Program-made: the position numbers and the translations under genes
Assembly: GCF_041154675.1 (NCBI RefSeq)
Contig: NZ_AP031322.1
Location: forward strand, 1,735,812-1,799,811
From: Sulfurisphaera javensis
GTDB taxonomy: Archaea > Thermoproteota > Thermoprotei_A > Sulfolobales > Sulfolobaceae
DNA: 64,000 nucleotides
Direction of reading: 5' to 3'
Notes under the pieces: model-generated
The model's input: the letters and a program-made list of their open reading frames with translations, nothing else
What the model was told of the DNA's origin: nothing
Databases searched by the model: none
Part shown: in pieces, positions 40,122 through 50,575 of the stretch
Numbering within the stretch: the stretch's first letter is position 1
Layout of the letters: the number at the start of each line of letters is the position of its first letter

Positions 40122-40814
40122 ATGATAAAAAGAATAGGATTAATTGTAGTAGATAATAATGGTGGAAGTGAATACGATTTTTGGAAAATGGCACAAAAAG
40201 GCGTAGGTATCTATACAGCGAGAATGAAAATGAAAAAGAGCATCTCTTCTAATCTTCATGAACCCGCAAATATTAAAGAATTCAAGAGAGATTTATAGGA
40301 AGAAGTTTCTAAGATAAGTGCATTAGTAGATGTTATTGTATATCAAAGAACTTACGGAACTCATAAAAATATCAAAGTAATAAAAGAGATATTAGGACTA
40401 TTCAAAAAACTTTATGTTATAGCTGAGGAGTCTGCCGTAGAATTACTAAAAGAATTAGGAATGAGAAAAATCTGGGTGTTTACTCCTTATAAGTTGGAGA
40501 GAACATTAGAGGAAGTAGAATATCTTACCGAAAAGGGTTTTGAAGTTACTGGCTATACATACTTAGGCTTCAGTAATGGACTAGAATATACTAATGTTGA
40601 TTATAAAACAATTTATTTAGCCTTACTTAAAAGTAAAGTGAGTAAAGATTCTGAGATTATCTATCTACACTGTACTAATATAATAACTTATAAAGCGATA
40701 AAGTATTTGCCTAAAACATTTGGCATTCCGGTAATATCTGAAAATTCTGCCAGCTTGTATATGACATTAAAGAAATTAGGCTTAACTGTAAGAAAAGAAA
40801 ATATATTAGTTTAA
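40122..40814 (+). pseudogene. Asp/Glu-racemase-like paralog interrupted by an amber codon
   Basis: One frame from ATG 40122 to 40814 encodes 230 codons with a single TAG at 40296-40298 (codon 59). The text MIKRIGLIVVDNNGGSEYDF and WKMAQKG match the protein at 31744 from its first residue. At the stop the paralog has Tyr (KDELYKEASK against KRDL-stop-EEVSK), so one base change TAT/TAC to TAG explains it. Unlike its paralog it keeps a cysteine in YLHCTNIITY, the place of the second catalytic Cys. An internal ATG (40461) could give a 117-residue C-terminal half. Confidence 0.6.
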
Positions 40815-41078
40815 TTCAATTTTATCAAACTAATTATATTTCAATGATATATCGTATGTAGGTTTTAAAATTTATCAGAAACAATCAGATTAATATATTT
40901 GATTTTTTATAAAATAATTAATGAAACATAGATTTAAATTTATAAAAATTATTAATGCTAAAAATATTGACTATTATTTTCATAATGGTAATTGATTACT
41001 ATAAGAGTATTGTCTAAATAGATAGAGGGAAGATTTTGACAATTATCAAAAGCTACTATTATTGTGGAAATATAATTA

Positions 41079-41201
41079 TTGAATTACAGATTTATTAATA
41101 GCATAGATATCGAATGTTGTGTATTATGCAACATTAGCTTGCTTGGCATAGTTATATTCAGTTGTGAGAAATGTAAAAATAGGTGGCAAATATGGACTTG
41201 A
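41079..41201 (+). CDS. Possible 40-residue zinc-ribbon fragment
   Basis: From a TTG at 41079 the frame reads MNYRFINSIDIECCVLCNIS, LLGIVIFSCEKCKNRWQIWT and stop. CxxC - 11 residues - CxxC followed by a W-rich end is a zinc-ribbon spacing. No TATA or SD is evident and it may be the end of a decayed gene. The rest of the 450-bp gap (40815-41264) shows nothing. Confidence 0.25.
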   Translation: MNYRFINSIDIECCVLCNISLLGIVIFSCEKCKNRWQIWT

Positions 41202-41264
41202 CATTATGAGAAAATTCAAATATAATAAATCCTTTTCATAAAATAAACATAGAAAAAGGAAAAA

Positions 41265-42659
41265 TCATACCATAACTGGTGTCTTACCTGGTATATACGT
41301 TCCACTACCTTTCTTAGCTATTACTTGACCCTCTTCGTACACTATTTCTCCTCTCCTTATCGTCATTATATTCCATCCTTCGACCTCAACATCATCATAA
41401 ATACTATAATTAATATTGCTATGGAGTACATCAGCTGATAATTTAACCCTCCTATTAGGATCTATTACAGCGAAATCTGCATCAGCACCCGGCATTATAC
41501 TACCTTTCCTTGGATATAATCCAAATAACCTTGCTGGATTATATGAAGTAACTTCTATAAATCTTTCCATACTTATTATTCCTCTCTTTACTCCAAAGTA
41601 AAATAGTAATGGTAATATAGTTTCAGTACCTGGTACACCATTAGGAATTTCATGGAAAGGTGGTACATCATCCTTATACCTCTTTTTCTGTGCATCTGAA
41701 TAAACGCAATGATCACTACCTACAGTGTATATATCCCCAGAGGCTAATCTCATCCATAACTTAGTTCTTTGTTCATCACTTCTCAATGGTGGACTCATTA
41801 CAAATCTATAACCGTCTGGTCTTTTTAAATACTCTGTGTTTAGCATTAGATAATGAGGAGCTGTCTCATTAAAGAATTTAAATCCTTCTTTTCTATATGA
41901 CGTTATTATGTCCACTGCTTCTCCCGTAGATGTGTGAACTATATACATTTTTACATGTTTACCTACTAAGCTTGCAATTGAAGCAATTCTATTTGTTGCT
42001 TCTATTTCTAAAATATCTGGCCTTGAATAGTAATGATATACAGATTCAACTTTGCCTTCTCTAATAAATTCTTGAATAAGTTCGTTTATTATTTCACCAT
42101 TTTCGGCATGAATTCCAATTACTCCTCCATAATCAGATATTTTTTTAATTAATTGATATAGTTCAGAATCATTAAGCATAAACTCATTTTTATAAGCCAT
42201 AAATAACTTGAAACTTACTACTCCCTTAGCAATCATGTCTGGAATATCTTCAAGTATCTTAGGACTTATTTCTCTAATTATACTATGTAAACTGTAATCA
42301 GATATAACCTTTGGATCAGCTTTTTTCCTCCACATTTCATAAGCTTCTCCAAGACTAGAACCTTTAGGTGGTGTAATAAAATCTACAATGGTAGTTACTC
42401 CTCCAGCTATAGATGCTTTAGTACCATAATAGAAGTCATCTGCTGTAACTTCACTCATGAACGGGAATTCCATATGAGTATGTCCATCTATTAATCCCGG
42501 TATAACATATTTACCAGATAAGTTAACAACCTTATCCGCTTGGTCTTGTATATCTCCGCTTATCTTTGTTATTTTTCCATCTTTTATTGCCACGTCACCT
42601 TCAAAAGGTCCTGCTACTGAGAATAGTTTTACATTTTTTAAGATTAAGTCGTATCCCAT
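41265..42659 (-). CDS. Dihydropyrimidinase / D-hydantoinase
   Basis: 464 residues of the amidohydrolase family. Metal ligands: GLIDGHTHMEFPF, carbamylated Lys in VSFKLFMAYKNEF, IGIHAENGEI, KMYIVHTSTGEA and TVGSDHCVYSD. The PPFHEIPNGVPGTETILPLL block is the signature of dihydropyrimidinases and hydantoinases rather than allantoinase or dihydroorotase. It opens dihydrouracil (or hydantoins) to N-carbamoyl-beta-alanine (or carbamoyl amino acids). Divergent from the dehydrogenase and amidase genes that carry out the steps before and after, with a 182-bp shared control region. Confidence 0.9.
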   Translation of the reverse strand: MGYDLILKNVKLFSVAGPFEGDVAIKDGKITKISGDIQDQADKVVNLSGKYVIPGLIDGHTHMEFPFMSEVTADDFYYGTKASIAGGVTTIVDFITPPKGSSLGEAYEMWRKKADPKVISDYSLHSIIREISPKILEDIPDMIAKGVVSFKLFMAYKNEFMLNDSELYQLIKKISDYGGVIGIHAENGEIINELIQEFIREGKVESVYHYYSRPDILEIEATNRIASIASLVGKHVKMYIVHTSTGEAVDIITSYRKEGFKFFNETAPHYLMLNTEYLKRPDGYRFVMSPPLRSDEQRTKLWMRLASGDIYTVGSDHCVYSDAQKKRYKDDVPPFHEIPNGVPGTETILPLLFYFGVKRGIISMERFIEVTSYNPARLFGLYPRKGSIMPGADADFAVIDPNRRVKLSADVLHSNINYSIYDDVEVEGWNIMTIRRGEIVYEEGQVIAKKGSGTYIPGKTPVMV

Positions 42660-42785
42660 ATATTCTCCTTTTCCTACTCATTTTAAAAATATTGATCACA
42701 TTACAATTGAACATAATTTAAATTAAGATAAAGAATTATTTGGATCATAGGAAAAACTTTTAGTTTCTTAAATCTGAAATTGAAC

Positions 42786-42827
42786 TTTGTACATATTAAT
42801 ACTGAGTAATAATTATAAATTGTACAA
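42786..42827. promoter_or_regulatory. Paired TTGTACA words in the pyrimidine-catabolism promoter
   Basis: TTTGTACAT (42786-42794) and TTGTACAA (42820-42827) flank ATTATAAAT (42812-42820), the TATA box about 26 bp before the ATG at 42842. One copy upstream of and one overlapping the transcription start region is the classic placing for activator or repressor sites. The region also serves the divergent hydantoinase gene. Confidence 0.4.
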
Positions 42828-42841
42828 CAGAAATAGTTGAT

Positions 42842-43891
42842 ATGGTAGATATATCAACTAAATTAGCAGATGTAGAGTTTCCAAATCCTTTTTTAGTTGG
42901 TTCTGGACCCACATCTGGGAATCCTCAAAAGATAATATCAGCATATAAGGCAGGCTGGGGAGGAGTTGTACTTAAAACAATTGGTGATAGCATTGTAAGG
43001 AAATCAGTTAGACCCATGTATGCATCTTTAAAAAGAGATAAAGAAATTATTGCATTTGAAAACCTTGAGTTAATTACTGAAGATCCTCTAGAAACATGGG
43101 ACAAATATATGAGAGTAATTAAAAGTGAAGTTAAAATACCAATAATTGCTAGCATAATGGGTGGCCCAGATTATTCTGAATGGGTTAAGTTAGCAAGATG
43201 GGTAGAAGATAGAGGGGCTGATATAATAGAATTAAATTTTGGATGCCCACATGGAGAACCAGAAAGAAGAACTGGTGCATTTATCGGTCAACATGCTGAT
43301 TTAGTATACAAGTATACTAAAGAAGTTGTAAGTTCCGTTAGTATTCCAGTTATAGTTAAATTAACACCTAATGTAACTGATATTACAGAAATAGCTAAAG
43401 CTGCTAGGGATGCAGGAGCAAAAGGTGTAACAGCAATAAATACAGTATATGGAGTCATTGATGTTGATATAGAGACAGCACAACCATTACCTAGCGTCAA
43501 TGGATATTCTACATACGGCGGAATATCCGGACCAGCTATAAAACCTATAGGATTAGGAGCAGTATCTAGGATTTACAATAGATTAAAACCTTATGGAATT
43601 AGTGGTGTTGGAGGTATATTTGATTGGAAGGATGCAGTACAATATATAATGATGGGGGCAAATAACGTTCAAGTAGTAACTTATACAATGCTTAGGGGAT
43701 TTGAATTTGTTAAAGAGTGGAAAAAGAGTTTGGAAGAGTTTATGACTAGAAAAGAATATTCTACTATCCAAGATATGATAGGAATTGCTTCCGAAAAAAT
43801 GAAATCTTATGAGTACCTCGAAAAAGTTACTAGAAGAAGAACTACAGTAGATGAGGAAATAGAAAGTATTAGGGGTGAAATTTATGGTTAA
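42842..43891 (+). CDS. Dihydropyrimidine dehydrogenase (PreA-type, FMN domain only)
   Basis: 349 residues of the dihydroorotate dehydrogenase fold. Landmarks: FPNPFLVGSGPTSGNPQKI, GWGGVVLKTIG, the active Cys in ELNFGCPHGEPERRTGAF, IVKLTPNVTDI (FMN lysine), GVTAINTVYGVIDVD, and GGISGPAIKPIGL. This matches the uracil/thymine-binding subunit PreA and the C-terminal half of eukaryotic DPD, not PyrD. The 2[4Fe-4S] ferredoxin tail of PreA and a PreT gene are missing, so electrons must come from another donor. First gene of an operon with the amidase and an NCS1 permease. Confidence 0.85.
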   Translation: MVDISTKLADVEFPNPFLVGSGPTSGNPQKIISAYKAGWGGVVLKTIGDSIVRKSVRPMYASLKRDKEIIAFENLELITEDPLETWDKYMRVIKSEVKIPIIASIMGGPDYSEWVKLARWVEDRGADIIELNFGCPHGEPERRTGAFIGQHADLVYKYTKEVVSSVSIPVIVKLTPNVTDITEIAKAARDAGAKGVTAINTVYGVIDVDIETAQPLPSVNGYSTYGGISGPAIKPIGLGAVSRIYNRLKPYGISGVGGIFDWKDAVQYIMMGANNVQVVTYTMLRGFEFVKEWKKSLEEFMTRKEYSTIQDMIGIASEKMKSYEYLEKVTRRRTTVDEEIESIRGEIYG

Positions 43892-44720
43892 GATCGGAAT
43901 GATCCAAATGGGTAGTGTTGAATCTAAGAAAGCTAATATTGAGAAAGCATTAGAATTAGCAAAAAAAGCTATTAAAGATGGAGCTGAATTGATTGTTTAC
44001 AATGAATTATTTACTACACAATATTTTGCTGCAACAGAAGATCCAAAGTTCTTTGAATTAGCTGAACCAGACGATGGACCTACTGTAAGAACATTTTTAG
44101 AATTTTCAAAACAATTCAAAGTAGGAATGGTTATTACGTTTTTTGAAGAAGACAAAAAGATTAGGGGGACATATTATGATACATCAGTATTTATTAAGGA
44201 TGGAACTTACTTAGGAAAATATAGAAAGATTCATTTACCTCAATTACCTGGGTATTATGAGAAATTCTATTTTAAACCAGGCAAAGGATATCCTGTATTT
44301 GACTTTGGAGAATATAAAGTTGGAGGTATTATTTGTTACGATAGACACTTCCCGGAAGGCGTTAGAATACTTACACTAAAGGGTGCTGATATAATTACAA
44401 TACCTACAACTACAAACTTCTACCCAGAGACTTGGGAATTAGAATTAAGGGCTCATGCAGCATTTAATACAGTTTATGTTGTTGGAGTTAATAGGACTGC
44501 AGAATATTTCCAAGGTAGGGAAATAGATTATTATGGAAAGAGTCTAGTAGCTGATCCAATGGGTAGAATAGTTAAGGAGATGAACTCTGATGAAGGATAT
44601 GAAGTAGTTGATGTTGACTTAGATTTTATAAGACAAAGGAGAATTAAAGCCCCATTCTTAAAAGATAGAATACCAGAAAACTACAGCGAAATTTCAACAA
44701 TTCATATTGAGGAGGTATAA
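43884..44720 (+). CDS. Beta-ureidopropionase / N-carbamoyl amidase (nitrilase family)
   Basis: 278 residues from the ATG at 43884; the frame is open from a GTG at 43875, but GGGGTGA lies at the right distance before the ATG. The Glu-Lys-Cys triad is seen in LIVYNELFTTQYFA, GKYRKIHLPQLPGYYE and GGIICYDRHFPEG. The text is close to beta-ureidopropionase and N-carbamoylputrescine amidase. It would free ammonia and CO2 from the product of the hydantoinase, giving beta-alanine. Its start overlaps the dehydrogenase gene by 8 bp. Confidence 0.87.
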   Translation: MVKIGMIQMGSVESKKANIEKALELAKKAIKDGAELIVYNELFTTQYFAATEDPKFFELAEPDDGPTVRTFLEFSKQFKVGMVITFFEEDKKIRGTYYDTSVFIKDGTYLGKYRKIHLPQLPGYYEKFYFKPGKGYPVFDFGEYKVGGIICYDRHFPEGVRILTLKGADIITIPTTTNFYPETWELELRAHAAFNTVYVVGVNRTAEYFQGREIDYYGKSLVADPMGRIVKEMNSDEGYEVVDVDLDFIRQRRIKAPFLKDRIPENYSEISTIHIEEV

Positions 44721-46109
44721 GTGAATAGGGATAAGTTAGAAGAAGTAGGGCAAGAAGAAGTATATATGGAGAAAACTAAGTTTGAAATTATAGGCGTAAA
44801 GCCAATACCTAGGAAATATAGGTATATGAATTCATCAAAGATATTCATTTTTTGGGCTATGGCGAGTGCTTCAGCTACAACTCCACTAATTGGTTATTTA
44901 CTTGATAGTTTAGGTCTCATAGATATTCTCATTGCATTTACTATTTCATTACTAATCGGTTTAATTCCGGCTGGTCTTTTTTCAGAAATGGGCAGGCAAT
45001 TTCCAGTTCCAGCTTTAGTTGTCTCAAGAAAGACTTATGGTTATCTAACCTCAAATGCGTTGTCTTTCCTTTACACGATAGTTAATGTAGGATGGTTTGG
45101 ATTAAATGATACTACTGGAGGACTTATAGTTGCTTCATTAACACATACAAATCCAATACCTTGGTATATATTTTTTGGGATTATTCAAATTCTCTTAGTT
45201 TTATACGGAGCTAGACTTTTAGATTATTTTTATAGATATACTGCAATTATCCTTATTATAAGTTACTCCATTTTAACCTATTTTCTCTTTGCATACTATA
45301 AAATTAACATAAGTGAGATACTTTACCCAACTAGTAATGTAAATTGGGGTTTAACAATAAGCTTAGTTTTATCATTCTCAATCTTATCGTGGACTTACAA
45401 AATATCAACAGCAACAAGATTTGCAAAACCTTATGAAGAAAGTAAAAGAGCGTCCTATTTCATTGCAGCTCCTTTAGGTATTATGGTCCCAGTATATCTT
45501 ATGGGAGTTCTAGGGTTAATATCACAAGATATTACTGGAAATTGGAATTTACCAGCTGTGACGTTTCCAGTAAGTAGTACTGTACTATCAGTAATCGTAG
45601 TATTTGCGTCTGTGGGTGCTTCATTAGCTATTTTACATACAAATGCTATGAACCTGTATCCAGCTGTAGCAGATATACTTACTGCATTACAGCCAGCACT
45701 TAGAAACCTTGAAAAGATATCTCAACCGATATCTACAGTAATTTTGGGCGTAGGTGGCGTAGTCGCTGCAATAATGGGTATATTACAAAATGCAACTAAT
45801 TTCCTCCTCTTTGTAGGCGATATAATCTTTCCTTATACTTTCATAGTTTTAATAGATTGGTATTTAAGAATGAGACACCAAATGATTAGTGGGAAATTAA
45901 AGATAACAGACTTTTACACAATATCTAAGAGTATTAAAGATAACTTTAATGTTTATGCCGTAATAGCTACAATTATAGGGACAGTATTAAATGTTATTAC
46001 AATACTGAATCTTACTACACTTTATAACTACTTTCCACAAAATCTCTTTGGATCTTTAATAAGTGCTCTTATATATTATTTATTTATAAAATTAAAGTTA
46101 GTAAAGTGA
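44721..46109 (+). CDS. NCS1/cytosine-purine permease
   Basis: 462 residues, about 12 helices. GTG start at 44721 directly after the stop of the amidase gene, supported by GGAGGT 4 bp before. The region KPIPRKYRYMNSSKIFIFWAMASASATTP and the GWFGLNDTTGGLI helix fit the cytosine/purine/thiamine permease family. As third gene of the pyrimidine operon it most likely brings in uracil, thymine, cytosine or a dihydro form. It ends 8 bp before the convergent M20 gene. Confidence 0.82.
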   Translation: MNRDKLEEVGQEEVYMEKTKFEIIGVKPIPRKYRYMNSSKIFIFWAMASASATTPLIGYLLDSLGLIDILIAFTISLLIGLIPAGLFSEMGRQFPVPALVVSRKTYGYLTSNALSFLYTIVNVGWFGLNDTTGGLIVASLTHTNPIPWYIFFGIIQILLVLYGARLLDYFYRYTAIILIISYSILTYFLFAYYKINISEILYPTSNVNWGLTISLVLSFSILSWTYKISTATRFAKPYEESKRASYFIAAPLGIMVPVYLMGVLGLISQDITGNWNLPAVTFPVSSTVLSVIVVFASVGASLAILHTNAMNLYPAVADILTALQPALRNLEKISQPISTVILGVGGVVAAIMGILQNATNFLLFVGDIIFPYTFIVLIDWYLRMRHQMISGKLKITDFYTISKSIKDNFNVYAVIATIIGTVLNVITILNLTTLYNYFPQNLFGSLISALIYYLFIKLKLVK

Positions 46110-46117
46110 AAAAATCT

Positions 46118-47341
46118 TCATATTTTTCCTAGTTCTAATAATACTAATGCTAGAACTTTAATAGAGTCATAAAAGTCTTTTAACTCCACATACTCATCTG
46201 TAGCATGGGCTTGTTCAATCTTTCCTGGACCATAATTTATTGAAACTATACCTTCCTTAACAGTAAACCTAATGTCAAAAGTCCCTGGAGATAGAACTAG
46301 TTCCGGTTCTTTACCTCTAACTTCCTTAACCTTCTCTTTGAATATCTTATATATTTTGTCATTTACGTTTGATGCAATTGTATCTATTGCATAAAACTCA
46401 TCATAATCGTACCTTATCCCAGTCCTTTTATTAACATCATCTAAAACGTGAAGAATTTTATCTCTAACATCATCAAGTCTCTCTTCTGGTACTAATCTTC
46501 TTACAATAGTAAACTCACAGTAATCAGCTACAATATTCATCCAAGAACCACATTTTATTGTTCCAACTAAAATAGAAGGCTTTTTAGCAACTGAAGGAAT
46601 TATATTATACGAGGAAGTTATATCTGGTACTGAATTATACAACTCATTTATAATTTGTACTGAAGCTTTTACAGCATCAACACCTAATTGTGGCAATCCC
46701 CCATGGCTCTTTTTACCATAAACCTTTATTATTGCCCATAATGCTCCTCTATGGCCATAACAAACATTATCTGGACCAGTTGGTTCAGTAAAAATTGTAT
46801 AATTTACGTTCTTAAGAACACCTTTTTCCATAAGATAATAAGCTCCAGCATTTATATTCCCTACTGTCTCTTCATCTGGAACGAAAGTCTGAATTATTTG
46901 TAAAGATGAAGGTAGTAATTTTTCTCTTCTTAAAAGTTCAACAGCATATAACTGTGCAACTAAGCCAGATTTCATATCGGCAGATCCTCTACCATACAAT
47001 TTTCCGTCCTTTATTACACCCTCATAAGGGTTAACACTCCAACCTTCACCAGCTGGAACAACATCATAATGGGCATTAAACGCAATTTTTACATTTCCAT
47101 TACCTAAATATCCAACTAAATTTGGTCTATTACCTTTACCAAACTTAACTAACCTTTTTAACTCTTCTTCTGATGGATAAAATATTTCAGTTTTATATTC
47201 AAACTCTTCCATTTTACTTTTTATTACTTCAACTATTTTATCATAATTAAGCCCAGGAGGGTTTTCAGTAGGTATTCTTATAATTTCTTTTAGAAAGTGT
47301 AAGGCTTCTTCTTTTATCTCATTTAAAGTTTCATCAATCAT
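46118..47341 (-). CDS. M20-family amidohydrolase (ArgE/DapE/ACY1 type)
   Basis: 407 residues from the ATG at 47341; an ATG 15 bp earlier is possible, but the shared TATA element sits 26 bp before 47341. Zinc ligands: FNAHYDVVPAGEGW, LYGRGSADMKSG, FVPDEETVG, FTEPTGPDN and the final EQAHATDEYV. The dimerisation lid (KSHGGLPQLGVDAVK) is present. M20 enzymes remove acyl, carbamoyl or aminoacyl groups; in this setting an N-carbamoyl- or N-acyl-amino acid hydrolase is a good guess. Convergent with the permease and divergent from an aminotransferase only 46 bp away. Confidence 0.82.
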   Translation of the reverse strand: MIDETLNEIKEEALHFLKEIIRIPTENPPGLNYDKIVEVIKSKMEEFEYKTEIFYPSEEELKRLVKFGKGNRPNLVGYLGNGNVKIAFNAHYDVVPAGEGWSVNPYEGVIKDGKLYGRGSADMKSGLVAQLYAVELLRREKLLPSSLQIIQTFVPDEETVGNINAGAYYLMEKGVLKNVNYTIFTEPTGPDNVCYGHRGALWAIIKVYGKKSHGGLPQLGVDAVKASVQIINELYNSVPDITSSYNIIPSVAKKPSILVGTIKCGSWMNIVADYCEFTIVRRLVPEERLDDVRDKILHVLDDVNKRTGIRYDYDEFYAIDTIASNVNDKIYKIFKEKVKEVRGKEPELVLSPGTFDIRFTVKEGIVSINYGPGKIEQAHATDEYVELKDFYDSIKVLALVLLELGKI

Positions 47342-47362
47342 GAAAAATAATAACAAATATCG

Positions 47363-47372
47363 AAATATAAAT
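47363..47372. promoter_or_regulatory. Symmetric TATA element shared by two divergent genes
   Basis: AAATATAAAT reads ATTTATATTT on the other strand, a TATA box both ways. It centres 26 bp before the ATG at 47341 (minus) and about 21 bp before the ATG at 47388 (plus). No other space for promoters exists in this gap, so one element or two overlapping ones must drive both genes. Confidence 0.4.
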
Positions 47373-47387
47373 CTAGCTTAGACTTAA

Positions 47388-48485
47388 ATGTTCGATCTTC
47401 ATTATACTGTTATGGAAATAAATTTTAATTGGGGAATTCCAGATCCCTCAACTTTCGTATGGAAAGAAATCGTTGAAATAACGAAATATGTACTTGAAAC
47501 ACAACATGAGAAAGCATTACAATATGCTCCAGCTCAAGGAATTGAAGAGGTGAGATATGAAATATCAAAATTTTTAATTAAAAGGGGTTTCTCATTAGAC
47601 GAAGATTATATACTTTTAACCAATGGCGCTAAGGAAGGAATATTTATTCTTTCTGAAGTTTTTTCAAATGTTGTATCAGAGGAGCCAACTTATCAAGGAT
47701 TTATCAGTACGATGAAATATAAAGGAATAAACGTTTACCCTATTCCTTGGGATAATGAAGGACCTAGAATTGATTTATTAGAAAAGATTGTAAAAGAAAA
47801 ATCTATAAAATATTTCTACGTTACTCCAGTTAATAATCCAATGGGAAGAGTAATGTCAATGGAGAGACGTAAACAACTCCTTGAACTTGCAAGTCAATTT
47901 GATTTTAAAATAATTGAAGATGATATTTATGGTTTTTACGTTTATGATTCTCCACCTTTACCAGCTATAAAGTCATTAGATAAAGAGGGAAGAGTAATAT
48001 ACATTTCAAGCTTTAGTAAAATTATTTCTCCCGGGCTTAGAATAGGTTTTATTGCACATGAGGAAATAGAGAAAATGGTTAAAATAAAGAATGAAATAAA
48101 TCATCAAGTTTCTTCTCTTGATCAATTTATAGTAGGGGAAATTCTTAAGAGAGAATTAATAGATAATATCATAAATTATGCTAGAGTGCTTTACAAGAAA
48201 AAAAGGGATATTATGGTTCAGTCAATAAAGGAGTATTTTCCTCAAAGTGTTGAATGTACCTATCCGCAAGGGGGATTTTTCATGTTATGCGAAAATAGTA
48301 AGTTGGACTCTTTGTTACTTCTTAAAGAGGCAAACAGAAGAGGTGTAAAGTTTGTTCCTGGTACAGAATTTTATTATTCAGAAAAGGGAAAAGGTTCATT
48401 TAGGCTTAGTTTTAGTTATGAGAATAAAATTGCTGAAGGGATTAAAATATTGGGAGAATTGTTAAGACAAGAAGTTTCATTGTAA
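47388..48485 (+). CDS. PLP aminotransferase class I/II (LysN/MocR-like)
   Basis: 365 residues. The start NFNWGIPDPSTFVWKEIVEI and QYAPAQGIEEVRYEIS fit the 2-aminoadipate/branched-chain group. TNGAKEGIF, YVTPVNNPMGRVMS, IIEDDIYGFYVYD (PLP-binding Asp and Tyr), the Schiff-base Lys in ISSFSKIISPGLRIGF, and a final FRLSFSYEN (Arg for the carboxylate) are all present. A second ATG at 47412 would still keep the whole fold. It would transaminate amino acids freed by the divergent M20 hydrolase. Confidence 0.87.
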   Translation: MFDLHYTVMEINFNWGIPDPSTFVWKEIVEITKYVLETQHEKALQYAPAQGIEEVRYEISKFLIKRGFSLDEDYILLTNGAKEGIFILSEVFSNVVSEEPTYQGFISTMKYKGINVYPIPWDNEGPRIDLLEKIVKEKSIKYFYVTPVNNPMGRVMSMERRKQLLELASQFDFKIIEDDIYGFYVYDSPPLPAIKSLDKEGRVIYISSFSKIISPGLRIGFIAHEEIEKMVKIKNEINHQVSSLDQFIVGEILKRELIDNIINYARVLYKKKRDIMVQSIKEYFPQSVECTYPQGGFFMLCENSKLDSLLLLKEANRRGVKFVPGTEFYYSEKGKGSFRLSFSYENKIAEGIKILGELLRQEVSL

Positions 48486-48625
48486 AAATTTTTTACACTT
48501 TAGAAAAAATGAATCATGAAGGTCTAAACGATTTAAACATTACTATTTTTCTTTTAATATTTTAATTCGTCTCTTCATAAAGATTATGATTTTGTTTTTA
48601 TATTAATTTTCTCTAAGATAAAATT

Positions 48626-50482
<1,857 letters not shown>

Positions 50483-50515
50483 ATTCCAGTTTACATTTAC
50501 TGAGACTCAAATGAA

Positions 50516-50523
50516 TTGTACAT
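50516..50523. promoter_or_regulatory. TTGTACAT word upstream of the permease at 50576
   Basis: Sits 53 bp before the start codon, just upstream of a TATA-like TTTTTTAAATAG (near 50548-50559). It shares the TTGTACA core with the elements at 40065 and 42786-42827. Short enough to occur by chance. Confidence 0.25.
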
Positions 50524-50575
50524 TTTCCAAACTATCAAGGTAAATGTTTTTTAAATAGTTTAACGTAATCTCTTT

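Noticed and set aside
40296-40298. TAG as pyrrolysine codon
   Set aside because: Pyrrolysine genes are not known in Sulfolobales, and the paralog has Tyr at this place, so a nonsense change is simpler.
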